The notes beneath the pieces were generated by a model. That model had not been told where the DNA came from and searched no databases. It saw only the letters and a list, made by a program, of their open reading frames with translations. Positions 1 to 11,422 of a stretch of DNA of 64,000 bases are shown here, one piece after another. How positions within the stretch are numbered: position 1 is the stretch's first letter; each line of letters begins with the position of its first letter. A program made the position numbers and the translations under genes. This DNA is from Liolophura sinensis (lineage: Eukaryota; Mollusca; Polyplacophora; Chitonida; Chitonidae): assembly GCF_032854445.1 (NCBI RefSeq), contig NC_088295.1:48163385-48227384 (forward strand), written 5' to 3'.

Positions 1-26
1 CTTTTTACCGATTATTCAAAGTTGAA

Positions 27-116
27 GTCAGCTCCTAGTCATCGGTTCTCAGTTTGATATTCAAAGGCAAAGTCAGCCCTTAATGTCACCGGTTCTCAGT
101 TTGATATTTAAAGGTG
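27..116. repeat. two-copy 45-bp tandem repeat
   Basis: Two adjacent units start at 27 and 72. They share the core 'cggttctcagtttgatatt' with scattered differences. The repeat lies upstream of the first coding exon of phospholipase copy 1, in its 5' UTR intron or promoter region. No further function is visible. Confidence 0.75.
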
Positions 117-164
117 ACACTCCATAAAACTGCCATTCCTTCCTAATTTCAGATTTCACCCGTC

Positions 165-240
165 ATGATGTCTCAGAGATTTCAATCAAGCGGATGTCTT
201 GTGTTTTGCACGTTCGTCATCCTCAGCCTAGCCTACATGG
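165..240 (+). CDS. PLA2 copy 1, exon 1 (signal peptide)
   Basis: The ATG at 165 (a second ATG follows directly) opens a 25-codon exon: a short polar head, then a hydrophobic run CLVFCTFVILSLAYM, ending G|GTAAGT at 240/241 in phase 1. It has the same length (76 nt) and pattern as exon 1 of copy 2. An AG at 151-152 after a pyrimidine tract suggests a 5' UTR intron acceptor, so the first non-coding exon would lie before the window. Confidence 0.88.
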
Positions 241-599
241 GTAAGTGTGTACACATACACGGTCGAATCCAAGAGTCACCTTTCTTTTCCCCACCGTTAA
301 TAGAGTACAGTAGTAGCTTGCTTGAATTATGGTGACTGAAAGTTGTGGTTTTTGACCATTGTGTGGTGAAGCCAACGGTTACGGACTTTGAAACTGATCT
401 TCTCTAGTATTTATAAAACCTATCAAAAAGTTTTGACTGATTCAAAAGTTTGGGAAGGAAATGAAAACTTGTAAGATAACAATCTTAGCAGGACATTTAG
501 CCCTTAGAAAGGCCAAGTTTTGGGTCCAGTAGTAATGCTTATCCCCTATTAGTTGTTCAAAGGCCCGTCACAACTTAATATATCAAATTCTGGGCCATC

Positions 600-830
600 G
601 CTTGCTCCATTAAGTAAGGCGTTAGTCGCTCAGCAGCCTAAATCGGACCAGGGCCACAGACATCACAGGGTTCGATTCCAGCTCGTCCTGAAATCAAGTT
701 GTTTGTCAGTTAATTAGCGAAAAGTTGAGGATGAAGTTCTGGCATCCTCGAGTATATACCTTAATTCAAGGTCTTTTCCTTCGAGATCAATCGGTTTTCT
801 CAAAGCATTGTTCCCAAACCAAGTCATTAT
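600..830 (+). repeat. possible tRNA-derived SINE remnant
   Basis: A good B-box-like block (GGTTCGATTCC near 670-681) follows a weak A-box-like stretch with 'ttagtcgctcagcagcc'. It lies inside intron 1 of PLA2 copy 1 and does not belong to the abundant family seen elsewhere. The ends are not clear. Confidence 0.35.
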
Positions 831-989
831 CGCCTAACTAATTACGACAGAGGCTGGAGTCAGTGTCTCCGTTTCTTAGCCTGTTGCTTTAAATCTGTCA
901 TAATACTTCACAGAGCGGTTTTACTTCTGACACCGAAAACATTGCGTTCGGCATATAAATGACACGTTCGTGTGTATGACGTTCAAAAC

Positions 990-1140
990 GATGGTCGAAT
1001 GGTTAGCGTGCTAGTGCAGCACAATGACTCAGGAGCCTGTCACCAGTGCGAGTTCAAGTCCTCCTGGGCTCTGCCCGGTTTCCTCCCACCATAAAGCTGG
1101 CCGCCGTCATATAAGTAAAATATTCTTGAGTACAGCGTGT
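990..1140 (+). repeat. SINE family A, internally deleted copy
   Basis: It starts with the tRNA-like head (ggttagcgtgctagtgcagc), jumps from 'gcgagttcaagtcc' straight to 'gggctctgcccggtttcctcccacc', and ends 'tattcttgagtacagcg'. About 100 bp of the usual body is missing. It abuts the next copy head to tail. Confidence 0.8.
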
Positions 1141-1142
1141 AA

Positions 1143-1440
1143 CATCTCCGTGGCTCAGTCGGTTAGCGCGCTAGCGCAGCGTAATGATCCAGAAGCTTCT
1201 CACCAATGCGGTCGCTGTGAGTTCAAGTCTAGCTCATGCTGGCTTCCTATCCGGACGTAAGTGGGAAGGTCTGCAGCAACCTGCGGATGGTCGTGGGTTT
1301 TCCCCTGGGCTGTGCCCGGTTCCTCCCACCATAATGCTGGCCGCCATCGTTTAAGTGAAATATTCTTGAGTACGGCGTAAAACACCAATTAAATAAACAT
1401 AACACCAATAAAACTGATAAATAAAGAAATAAATAAATAA
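1143..1440 (+). repeat. SINE family A, near full length
   Basis: Head 'ccgtggctcagtcggttagc' (A box), 'gagttcaagtc' (B-box region), body with 'tgggaaggtctgcagcaacc' and 'cctcccaccataatgctggcc', tail 'tattcttgagtacggcgtaa' and an (AAATA)-rich end. This is the most abundant repeat of the window. Open frames that run through it are repeat shadows. Confidence 0.9.
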
Positions 1441-1560
1441 GTATCACTTAAATAAACATTAGTAAATCAGTATATATTTGCGGCAAAGTCCATTCTTAAA
1501 TTCCCAGATTTGCCTACTAAATAATATACCTATATATACGTTTTGAATGCAGCGGGTCAG

Positions 1561-1750
1561 ATTACTGCATCGAACAGTCACGATCTGAATGCAGTGTGGC
1601 CTCCAACAGTCACGGTCGCCATAGCCGTAGCCTCGCAGGGCTGTGTAAAGTGATGCAGATCTTCACACGCCGTGGTTGTTATGACTACAATAACTACGGC
1701 TGTTATTGTGGACTCGGTGGGGAGGGAACACCTGTGGACGCAGTGGACCG
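1561..1750 (+). pseudogene. PLA2 copy 1, exon 2 (calcium loop), start ambiguous
   Basis: The 3' part reads [15 protein letters not shown], then [13 protein letters not shown], the calcium-binding loop of secreted PLA2, and ends at CG|GTAAGT (1750/1751, phase 2). A basic RHSR motif lies about eight residues before the first cysteine, like RHRR in copy 2. The start is the problem. The acceptor equivalent to copy 2 (AG 1551-1552) is out of frame by two bases and reaches TGA at 1651. An AG at 1559-1560 would restore frame but is the second AG downstream. A TG doubling near 1594-1597 (GTGTGG) would explain the shift. The decamer 'aacagtcacg' occurs twice, around 1574 and 1604. Confidence 0.82.
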
Positions 1751-2120
1751 GTAAGTAGCGAACAAATACTTGGCTGGATGAAATTTACAATGTATGAAAC
1801 AGGCATGGAACATAAGACTATTTGGGATTATTCGGAAGTCTAAGATATTTCTCAACTCCAAATACTTCAGAGACTTATCCGAGACTTAGTTGAAGATAAA
1901 GAGGTGCCGTTTGTAGAAGAGCGATGTAGAACTTCATGAAAGTATTAACTCAGTTAATTAAGGCGTATCGATGTCGTTTCTTTTTCGTTGACCCACAAGA
2001 GCGTGGATGATAATACACTGCGCCGCATCCATCAGACCACTGGTCATTGAAATCCCAGACTCAAATCGTACTGTGGTTCTTCGTCTTTGTTAGCTATACA
2101 CGCAAGGGTTTTAGTCCTCA

Positions 2121-2345
2121 AGAACCCAGGAGTTTCTCACGAATGCGGTCGTTCTGAGTTCAAGTCCAGCTCATGCTGGCTTCCTCTCTGACCATATACG
2201 TGGAAAGGTCTTACAGCAGCCTGCGGGTGGTCGTTTCCTCCGGACTCTACCGGTTTTCTCACACCATAATGCTGGTCGCCGTTATTATAAGTGAAATATT
2301 CTTGAGTAGGGCGTAAAACAAAACTCAAATAAATCAAATACATAA
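2121..2345 (+). repeat. SINE family A, 5'-truncated
   Basis: It begins inside the tRNA-like head (aacccaggag, tctcacgaatgcggtcg), keeps body and tail (tattcttgagtagggcgtaa) and ends in AAATAAATC. It lies in intron 2 of PLA2 copy 1. Confidence 0.85.
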
Positions 2346-2837
2346 ACCTAACCGCTGTCGTGTAAAACATGTATAATGAAACATCGTCTTGATTTTTTCC
2401 TATCAAATAATTAGGACAAAAGCAAAGGTATTTAATGGTACAATGAAAGTGAAATTATTATACATAAGGCTGGCTTATACCTTACCACTTTCAAAATGCC
2501 AGTGGTTCTCTTTCTTGTCTCTGTTAAGACAAGTCTTAATTAACAAGGCCTTGAACATATTTTCATTCATGAACGATACATACATGTTGTTCCTAGAAAT
2601 TCAATGAAGGCCGTGCACATCAGGGCGGATAATCTGATTGGCCAAAAAAAAACCCTCCGCTCTGGCACTTCACTGGTCAAAACGTGTTCCAAGTACTTGA
2701 GCTAAACTCGAATTAACGGCCCACAAAATGCCAGAGTTAACCCTGAAGACATGAAGTGATGACCTCTAATAAAGAGAAAATGATGCAAGTACAGACAAAG
2801 TGTCAACTGTCTCACACAAAGTCTTTTTTTGTCGTAG

Positions 2838-2946
2838 ATGCTGCAAATCCATGATCGTTGTTATGGCGAAACTGGCTGCAGAGTCCTCCCGCCTCATTTC
2901 AGATCATATAAATGTGAATGCGAAAATAACAACTGCCGATGTCTTG
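2838..2946 (+). pseudogene. PLA2 copy 1, exon 3 (catalytic His), one-base deletion
   Basis: After the acceptor TAG at 2835-2837 the sequence completes Arg and gives CC (2839-2844). The active-site block HDRCYGETGC starts at 2850, one base short of the right frame: TGCTGCAAATCCATGAT where copy 2 has TGCTGTAAGGCTCATGAT. From 2850 the frame gives a full PLA2 segment ending CRCL at G|GTAAGT (2946/2947). The exon is 109 nt against 113 nt in copy 2: three for one fewer residue and one for the deletion. The only other upstream AG (2820-2821) would read into the TAG at the acceptor, so alternative splicing does not fix it. Confidence 0.88.
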
Positions 2947-5010
2947 GTAAGTATAAGCAAGTTACTGTTTTAATAATGGCATTTCTGTAATGTTTTCACA
3001 AAGTTTTTGTTCAACCTAAACACACTTTATTCATTTTCTGAAGTTGACTTACTGGACCACAATACGATGGATTTAAATCTGGACAGAAACTTGATTCTCT
3101 TCTTTAAATATATGTACATTACATTTCGTTGAGGTTATAGTGAACGGTATAGCGTCAAACAAGAATTAATGAATAACCAAAGCCACGTGATATTCATCAG
3201 TTGATTATACAGAATGGTATATTTACATCGTTAAAATTCCAAACAATATATAAATGTGTTCCATTTTCCGGAAGATCATGTTTTGGTATGACGTCCTGGT
3301 AAAAATCAATCGGCGCTCCCTATCTACTTCTTACGCAACTGTTATCAAATGAAGATTTTGCGCAAATATCTTGAACAAGGCCACGGTTACTGGGCAGCAG
3401 GTGATGTCATCAGTATAAAACTAGAACCCATGGGTTTAAAAGGGCATTAGTTATTATCACTGGAACCGCTGAGTTGAGTGAGCTAGCATCGGCTAAGAAT
3501 TAAGTCAGTGGCCTGCGTGATATGGCTTAAGGCTGGAGTACATAATTATAATTGAATGTTATTGAAACCAGTAACAAATAACGATTTGGTTGACGAGTTG
3601 GTGTGGTAGATCATGTTCAGTTTTCTAAGAGAAACTCAAAGCATGCCGAACACCGACACCGCATAACATTTTTCTCAGCGTCATACATGTACTGCAACCA
3701 CGGCCTTCCTTCCACCCCCTCTTTTAGGGATGATCGTGTGCGTTCTTCCCTGTCATACTGTACTACCGACGCCTATCTTCCTGTTGTAAATACCTTCCTG
3801 CTCACCCTCGTATAGGTCTTAAATAAATAAAACGCCATATGTAATTTAATTTAGACTTTACAAATTGCGCTGTTATGACGACAGAAATAAGACGACCACT
3901 GCGGCACAGCTTAAGCAGCATCAAGCCGGAAGCCTATGAATAGACGGTCTCGCACCTTGTTAAAAGCTTAATGGTTATTACTCATATATATTTGCCGGAC
4001 AAGGTACAAGGCCAGCCTATTGTACGACTTCCAACAGGGCGAGGGACGCCTGCTGGTGAACACTGGTGCCCGTACTGTAGCACTAAACACCGTTAAACGA
4101 AGAACAGAATCTTCCTCGAAAACAATACAATCTCACCAAAATAGAAAGAAGCTTAACAGTTTAGCGAAACAGATACACTCGTTTATAACGACATGTGTAC
4201 CTCCCAAAATTTTTCCTAGCCAAAGAGAGTAACTTTCGAACTTTACCAGCCCGTCAGCTTTTTTTACTTGCCACAAGTCCCGTTTTCACCCACAACAAAC
4301 ATTTTTTTAATCATGGCCTGGCCGAATCACTAGAAATGCGATTATTTTTGTATCATGCAGATAATGAGTGCGAACAGACAACACTAAACTTTTATTGTAA
4401 AGCAACATGATTTGACCGGTGTGTTATGAACTTTTGTACTTCAACGATGCACCAATCGGGCTTACATGCCCTAATAGAACAAAACCTTACGGAGACGCTA
4501 AACCACACCGCGGCAGTACACTCTAAAAGCGGAACTACTTCGGTAAATCGGTGACAATTTTCACCACCTCAGAAATGCTTCGCTTTCAGATCCTCCAAAA
4601 ACTCTGCTTCTGTTAATACTGAATATCTAGTACACAGGAGTTTCCTTTACCCAGAAGAATACACATTCATCAGGACTTCGAAAACATGGACGTTTATTAA
4701 GCATCCGCGTGTGTTATACAGGGTCGCAAGATAATAACTTTGTTAGTGGCCGCGGTGAAAACGGTGTGAGGAGCGGGGCATGCGCCGAAGAGGACAGTGA
4801 AACTACATTCTCTGAGCGCGAACTACTTTAGTCGAACTACTCTAAAACACGTATTACTATGAGTATTTGAAAATGGACACTGTTTACTTCACAGAAATTT
4901 CAAATGAACATAAAAGTAATCTGAAAAATATATTGCGTGTATTTGAAAATAATAACACTCTTGAACAAACCGATTTTAAATCAATTGTATTTTATGACTG
5001 TTTCTTGCAG

Positions 5011-5126
5011 ACCGAGAGGGTTGTTCCAGATCCACGTGTGAGTGTGACCTCCGTTTTGCTAAGTGTCTTAGCACAAAGAGATATAATCCAGACTACAAGA
5101 ACTATAAAAGCGGAGGACGGTGTTGA
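5011..5126 (+). CDS. PLA2 copy 1, exon 4 (C-terminal cysteine exon)
   Basis: The acceptor TTCTTGCAG ends at 5010. The phase-1 exon reads DREGCSRSTCECDLRFAKCL, then YNPDYKNY and a terminal GGRC before TGA (5124-5126). The CxCD..FAxCL pattern with the Asp (equivalent to Asp99 of pancreatic PLA2) is typical of the family. It aligns residue by residue with exon 4 of copy 2 and is four codons shorter at the C terminus. No lesion is visible. Confidence 0.9.
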
Positions 5127-5313
5127 ACGTAAAATAAACATCATCGATTATTAGGCGTCAGTCAAGGAACAATTCCGTCGAGGTTCTCTGGCTGTTGCCG
5201 TCAGACATGCTGTCATTGATGTTTTGTTTATCCGTTCACGTTAAAGTTTAAAATTTACAAGTTAACCAAATTTACAAAAGCACTGAAAATGTTCACTCTC
5301 GTACATGCCGACG

Positions 5314-5319
5314 AATAAA
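5314..5319 (+). promoter_or_regulatory. candidate polyadenylation signal of PLA2 copy 1
   Basis: AATAAA about 190 nt after the stop codon of copy 1. It is the first such hexamer downstream. No other support. Confidence 0.4.
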
Positions 5320-5745
5320 TTTATATGCACCTTTACTATTCTTGGACGATGATGTGAATTGTTGACAACCTCCAACCCAAAATCTGTAAATCGCGTTTTA
5401 TATTTAGGTTTAATGTATTGCACGTTTCTTATATAAGACCAACGTTCCCTCTATCTCTGTAACCGTTCGTTTATATACAGTAATATGTAATTCTAGATAA
5501 TGGTTTGATATATTTACCTCATACATACATTATCTAAGGCTCGGTTATTGTCTATTTCAAACTGGATCAGATGTGATTATTCATATAAGATGTAATTATT
5601 AACATACCTTGGGAATATTCATCAAAATGAAGAAAATCAAAGAGAGTAATTTGACCAAGAATTACGGTCCAAGAGTTTTTTTATCTGACTTTCACTAGGC
5701 TAACTTACAATGGGTTCAAGGAATTTTCATCAAAACCAAGCGAAG

Positions 5746-6090
5746 CGGGCTGTGTCCGAGTGGTTAAGGCGCTAGTCTTACGACCTCTAGAGGACGCGCG
5801 CTATTTGTGGGTTGAAACCTGGCCTTGGACAGGGAATTTGTGCTTCCCTACTCACACTGTTCGTGGGGCCTTGGTGACAATAAGTGGTTCGTCGACGACG
5901 CCCCTGGGAGTGTTAGTCCACTGTTAGTGTTTGCTGGAGACAACTTGTCTTCCAAGAATATAGTGTGTATATCTACTTCGTCAGTAACGTGCTAAAAGTC
6001 GGATGTTACCACAGGCACCTCGGTTACTTGAACCAAAATTAATGACCGCCATTGTCTTGGAGAAAAATTCTTGGGCACGGCGTTAAAGTG
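5746..6090 (+). repeat. SINE family B with tRNA-Ser/Leu-like head
   Basis: The head 'gtccgagtggttaaggcgct' is a near-perfect A box and D arm of a Ser/Leu tRNA, and 'gtgggttgaaacc' fits the B box. The body has 'acagggaatttgtgcttccc', 'cttggtgacaataagtgg' and 'gtcgacgacgccc'. The end 'cttgggcacggcgttaaa' resembles the family A tail. A second copy of the body is at 16.83-17.16 kb. It lies between the two PLA2 genes. Confidence 0.82.
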
Positions 6091-7127
6091 GACATTTCGC
6101 GGATTGTGAGGAGAATACGCTATAATCATATGAACTTTTCTGCATTTATTTCCACTACCCCTGTCAGAGCTTAAATTGTGACCTCGCGGAAAATCATCAA
6201 CGCCAAATAAATAAATAAATTCAAATACAAGGCAGAATCATGATCAACCTTTTACCATGCAGTATCCCAGTACACATGAACCCAGATATCTGTGTCGTCT
6301 AAATAGTTACCTAGAACAAGGGATTGATGTTCTTTGATGGGAGATCTGTGTAAGTACTGAATGCTTGTACATTCTTTTCAAGCTGGAGCCCATTCCATGA
6401 AGCGATATTTGACTTTTAAGTAATATAACGAGAATGATTGAAAAACTTGCGACTTTAAAGGAGAAGAAACTTAAATATCAAACAAATACCACTGAAAAGA
6501 GTATGCATTTTCTCGCAGGTGCATGCCATAAAATATTCTAATATGTACTTCAAGTTGATAAATTATAAATAAATTCAGCGCCAAAATCCGCCGTGAGCCA
6601 CTCCATTTTGCCTAGGAACCAGTCCTGAAGTATTCTGTGTTAGGAGGAGAATTGCCGACAGAAACCGCCGAAGTGCAGTTCGTACATTTCCTGTAGAACT
6701 CTTCTTCCCAGAAGGTAGCGAACAGTACAGTTCGTTTTCCGCTTGACGATCGGGACACCGGAATGTTAGACGTAGGTTCCGAGTTTACACGAACAAGCCG
6801 GTAGTTTTAACAACTCTCACTGGCTGAGAGGCAACACACCCTCAGCATGAATTACAGGGTGTTAAAGATGGATGACGCTATGGACTCAGCGATTTATGCC
6901 AGCTTTGCAGTTTTCAGGCTTTACGTGTATGGCGTGGAAAAATCGCAAATTATGTAACAAGCACCACCAGATAGATAAAAATGTGCTCTTTTCAGCCTAT
7001 AGTGTCATAATTTTAAGTTTTCTTCTCCTTTAATAAAGTACACATTTAAGTGTTAAAATTAGGTAACAGATTTTGTATCATAGTCAAAGCCAGCCTTGTG
7101 GGATCAGTCCCCGATGTAGAGACTAAT

Positions 7128-7178
7128 GTCTTCCAGCAACCTGCAGATCGCCGTAGGTTTCCGCCTGGCTCTGTCCTT
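7128..7178 (+). repeat. SINE family A fragment
   Basis: Only the middle of the body remains (cttccagcaacctgcagatc, ggctctgtcc). Confidence 0.6.
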
Positions 7179-8954
7179 TTTTTCTGCCAACCAGCAAATT
7201 ATCTGCTTATGATCATAATGTTCAAGGTTGTATTGGAAATAGTAATTCTTATACGATAGAGAAGAAGAATGTATACCAAATGTACATTTGTGGAATACAC
7301 TGACCCCTTAAAAGACATGTTTCACTTCGTCTACTAATATTACACAGGCTGTACTTCTAATGATCGTAAATTATTTGAAATTTTTTATTATTATTTTTCT
7401 TTTTTGTTTGACGTCCAACGAAGGACTCTCGAAATTGTGTGGTGTAATTGGCAGAGGTAAGTCGATAGACACCTGTGATATCCAACGTCTTATCGTGATA
7501 GCCAGTTATACCTATAAGAAAGTTCCTGATGTCACGCAGCAGCAGAACGCAGCGCCTCAGTGGTCAACGGTTATACGAAACTTCCGACAAAAATGGGTTT
7601 TGTTTGTTTGTTTGTTTGTTTTTTTGGTTGTGAGAGGAGGTTGCTTTTGTTCTTTTTTCTGTGTATTTTTTTGTGCGTGTCCACTGTCCGCAGTTGTTTT
7701 GTTTGCTTTTTTGTCATGTTTGCCAATTTAAATGTGACAACAACACGTACAGCATTTTGAGTAAGTAACATGAATTAGATTGCTGTTGACATCACTGCAT
7801 TTTTGTTAGACGTACGTTTTATGGTGTAAAATGTTGCCTCTCAGTGCGGGTGTAAACAAACCGACATTAAGCGACCCTCAACACATGATGGATAGAGTTT
7901 CCAAGATTTTATCGTAGGTATCTTTATTTTTGGCATAACCGACGGACGGAAATAGTAATTGAATCGTACGATGCCTCGCATCAAGTGCGCAGGCGCGTAA
8001 AGATTAAATGCAGTGGCGTGATGTTGATGCTCTGATTTCATAGCTTGTGTCATTGCTATAGGTTAATCTATGCAGAGGTTTGGCATCCAGTTTATCATCC
8101 TTTCGTTCAAAATGTTGTAACATTCGTGAATACATGTACGTATAAAAATAATTTAAAGGACTGTATGCAGCATGAAGAGTAAAAACTGGGGAAGTGTTTA
8201 TCAAGCAACTCAAGGCTTAAGCCACAAATTAAAAGTACTTAAAAAGGCTAGGACAACAGGGAAGAAGTCAAATTGTGGTTATAGTACATCGTTTTACAGT
8301 AAAGAATTAGTGAACAAATGTGAAACTTTCTACGACAAAGTATTTTATTTGTAGCTGTGTTTGAATTTTTGACTTAAGTCTTAAGAAATATATGCGTATA
8401 CAATATTCAAATTAAAAGAGTAAAAGTTTCAACTACATCGTTCAAGGTAAATTAATATATTTTACAATTTCCGCCCGAGCTGAAACCATATGATTTTTGT
8501 TTGGGAGAGCATGTAGCACCACACTGAACACCGATAAATAATATATTTATCAAGGTCGATAACGAGTTTCTCACTCACAGTCCATGCGCGATCTCCAGAA
8601 GCTGAGCACATGACCCTAGTACGTATACAACTAATTATATGGTCACCTGTTGTGGCCACCATCATATAGGTCGTACAGAGATTACAGTCCCATCCGTAGC
8701 AGATCGGCTCACTCACGACAACCTCAGCTCCTCATACCAAATAAAACAAAATAACAACATCAAAACATAGATGTTTACAAAATATTCCTTGGCGAGGATC
8801 AGTGTGCCAGATCCAACAGTTTGTTTATGGAGCCTACATGTACAGAATGAGCAGAACGCGCAACACTTGACAGAATTGACGCATGAATGAGTAACCGGAA
8901 CGGTAAACAGAAAGCCGTTAAAATCAACACGCTGTTATTTCAATACTATAATAA

Positions 8955-9215
8955 GTTTGTTTGTTTATTTGATTGGTGTTTTACGCCGTACTCAAGAATA
9001 TTTCACTTATACAACGGCGGTCAGCATTATGGTGGGAGGAAACCGAACAGAGCCGCGGGAAATCCACGACGATCCGAAGGTTGCTGCAGACCTTCCCACG
9101 TACGGCTGGAGAGGAAGTAAGATGGGCTTGACTTAAACTCACAGTGACCACAATGGTGAGAGGGGCATGGGTCCTTGCGCCGTGCTGGCACGCTGACTAC
9201 CTCGGCCACCGAGGA
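8955..9215 (-). repeat. SINE family A, near full length
   Basis: Read on the - strand it has head, body and tail. On the + strand this appears as 'ttgattggtgttttacgccg' at the left and 'ctcggccaccgaggatcc' at the right. Intergenic between the PLA2 copies. Confidence 0.9.
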
Positions 9216-10242
9216 TCCTAGCTCCAGGCAAATCCAGACCTACCACAACTTTGAGCTCTGCGATTAGCAACGATCTTTTGATCGTGGTCAATCTCAAAAT
9301 GATCAGTCGATTCATGCGTCATGAAATCAAAGCACTGTCACAAAAATGTGCGTACGATTCATGAACATAGTTGCGATGCTGGTACATGGCTTGTACGGCA
9401 AACCCCGACCAATTATGATTAGTCAGAATTAATGTCGATCGCAGTTAAGCCCCGTTTACATTTGAACGAATGTTAGGCCGAACCATGACAACATAAGATT
9501 CGTATCGCATCGAGTAGCAAGAGGTAAATTGGCGTGAATTTCACGACAGGCTTACTACAGTTCCGAATAAGTGGCGAAACCGTTACGAAACTGTATATGA
9601 CATTCTTTGAATTTTTGAAGAACTGCAAAGAATGATAACGATCTCTGCACTCCGTCTATGACAGGCTTGCGAATAATAAAGAATGCGTTACGACACTATC
9701 AATTTATGAATATTTTACGAGTTCTTACGAATCATTATAAACATACGCTCATTTAATAAATTTTTTAACTTTTTGAAATTGTCGCCGACATGAAAAATAA
9801 AACACAAATTCATTACGGGCGCTCACGAACCAATACGAAAGACCACGAATGCAAACACGATTACGTTTCGACGTTAATTCGTAACTTTCGGGGAAAAAAT
9901 CGTCTAAGTGGGAGAGGGGCTTTGAAGGAAAATTAATAAGTTTGAGGCGGCCACCATATACCACACACGGCAGTGGTATTATTTCTACAGGAAATTTCTA
10001 CTGTCACTTCCAAACTGAAAACACACCGGAGGTATTACATTCAACGGGGAGAAAAACCTAAACAATAAACAGACTGGAAATTAGGTTGAAATCATGTTAC
10101 ACAAAGAGTTGAAAACAATAAACACCTATAGGTGTGTGCATGCGAAACATAAACACGAAAAACAGCGTTTGTGTTACTCTACAATTCATCAGTGTTCAGT
10201 TATACATGCAGTGTTAGAACACAGTCTGACTATTAAGAGAGT

Positions 10243-10500
10243 AGAGGCCTTCGTGGCCAGTGCTTAGCCTCTAGCGCAGCACAATGACCTATCAGCCTCT
10301 CACAAACGCGGTCGCTGTGAATTCAACTCCAGCTCTTGCTGGCATCCTCTCCAGTGGTATACGTGGAAAAGTCTACCAGCAACCAGCAGATGGTCCTAGA
10401 TTTCAGAGTCCTGTTTCCTCCCAACCCAGTGCTGCCTAACCGCCGTCGTATAAGTGAAATATGTTTGAGAACAGCGTAAAACTCCTATCAAATATATAAA
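10243..10500 (+). repeat. SINE family A, diverged
   Basis: The whole element from 'gaggccttcgtggcc' to 'gagaacagcgtaaaactcc' is recognisable with many changes. It is followed by an A-rich run and the (CATA)n microsatellite at 10513-10550. It ends about 320 bp upstream of the TATA-like box of PLA2 copy 2. Confidence 0.85.
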
Positions 10501-10512
10501 TCAATAAAAAAA

Positions 10513-10550
10513 AAATACATACATACATACATACATACATACATACATAA
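10513..10550. repeat. (CATA)n microsatellite
   Basis: About nine uninterrupted tetranucleotide units at the 3' end of the SINE, as is usual for SINE tails. Confidence 0.9.
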
Positions 10551-10822
10551 AAGTAAGCTTGCACAAGTACATTCAGACAGACAAGGAATGTTGATTAATA
10601 CTCCTAGCAATCTACACTGTAATACAGACCAAACACTGACAGAAGCAAACGCAACAGAAGCAAACGCAACAAAACGATAAGATGGAATTTCCTTTCACTA
10701 AAAAGACCATAAAACCTTGAATTTGATATGACTCTTTGAAAATAGGTTTTATCTAGAGTTTGTTTGTATCCGGTGCACACGGCCCAGGAGCTTAGGGGTC
10801 GTCGTATTATAGGGGGAGCAGC

Positions 10823-10830
10823 TATAAATA
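10823..10830 (+). promoter_or_regulatory. TATA box candidate for PLA2 copy 2
   Basis: TATAAATA in the context gcTATAAATAcc. About 85 nt downstream lies a clean splice donor (CTACAG|GTAAGC at 10915/10916), and the coding gene with a 5' UTR acceptor follows at 13004/13005. Box, short exon and donor together look like a promoter with a non-coding first exon, but there is no transcript evidence. Confidence 0.5.
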
Positions 10831-10852
10831 CCAGCTTACTCCCTGCCACAGG

Positions 10853-10915
10853 AAGGTGGTGAGAACGCAGTAGACGCTTGGTATCGGCCGGACACCGCGT
10901 ATCTATCTACTACAG
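10853..10915 (+). other. putative non-coding exon 1 of PLA2 copy 2
   Basis: The start is estimated as 25-30 nt after the TATA-like box. The end is set by the donor CTACAG|GTAAGC. It would join to 13005, where TTCTTTTCCAG forms a good acceptor 21 nt before the ATG. Inference only. Confidence 0.4.
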
Positions 10916-11344
10916 GTAAGCCAAAACACTCTGTTTATATTGTTAATAATCAGTTTTTACTTTATGATGAATATGTATTGACTCCTTAGACAGTCCAGTT
11001 TATAGTTTTATAAAATTAGATTTTCATGTTTGGTATTTCTGTTAAAAGAGAACAGACATGCAGACAGAATATGTATTTAGAGCGCGTACAAAAATACTCA
11101 AAGAGTCAAGCCACTCCTTAAGTTGCTAATGTCTGCATTTGTCTAATGCTACTAAAATTGTTTTATCAAGATTTGCTATGTATTTGACGAAATGTAATAC
11201 ACGAGGATAATTATGAATTAATTAACCTTAACTGAAGGGTGTCAGAAATAATGCCCCGTCAGCAGTTAAAATTTTCTTTCAAATCATGCATGAATACAGC
11301 CTTGCATACATGTACGTTGCACCCTGAAATTAGTCACGTATAAA

Positions 11345-11422
11345 GGATATCATCGCCACGATATAGCTGCAATACTGCCTACGTGGCGTTAAGCCACAAT
11401 CATTCATTCATTCATTCATATA
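11345..11422 (+). repeat. SINE 3' end with (CATT)n tail
   Basis: 'gatatagctgcaatactgcc' and 'gtggcgttaagccacaatc' run into (ATTC)n. This type of 3' end is common in molluscan SINEs in my experience. The 5' part is not visible. It is in the putative 5' UTR intron of PLA2 copy 2. Confidence 0.6.

Larger units (their letters stand above)
153..5126 (+). pseudogene. secreted phospholipase A2, tandem copy 1, with two frame lesions
   Basis: Four exons match those of the intact copy at 13-17.4 kb in order, phase and most residues: signal peptide exon, calcium-loop exon, His/Asp active-site exon and C-terminal cysteine exon. Family role: calcium-dependent hydrolysis of the sn-2 ester of phospholipids by a secreted, disulfide-rich enzyme. 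Two places break the frame. In exon 2 the acceptor homologous to copy 2 (AG at 1551-1552) leads to a TGA at 1651. In exon 3 one base is missing between CC and HD of the CCxxHDxC motif. Exons 1 and 4 are clean and every splice site is good, so the copy is either a young pseudogene or a real gene damaged by assembly indels. The 3' flank (about 5154-5205) still resembles that of copy 2, which supports a tandem duplication. Confidence 0.85.
5320..10820. other. intergenic stretch between the PLA2 copies
   Basis: Apart from SINEs at 5746-6090, 7128-7178, 8955-9215 and 10243-10500 I see no coding or RNA signal. From 9470 to 9880 the sequence is unusually rich in TACGA/ACGAA words, perhaps a decayed repeat. 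A frame at 7360 that begins like a signal peptide has no continuation and is not called. Confidence 0.6.

Noticed and set aside
4867-5154. 95-codon + strand frame over PLA2 copy 1 exon 4
   Set aside because: It reads exon 4 in the wrong frame. The PLA2 frame starts at the acceptor at 5010.
7360-7731. Frame starting with a signal-peptide-like hydrophobic run
   Set aside because: The run comes from a T-rich tract, the later part runs through a (TTTG)n stretch, and no splice continuation or family is recognised.
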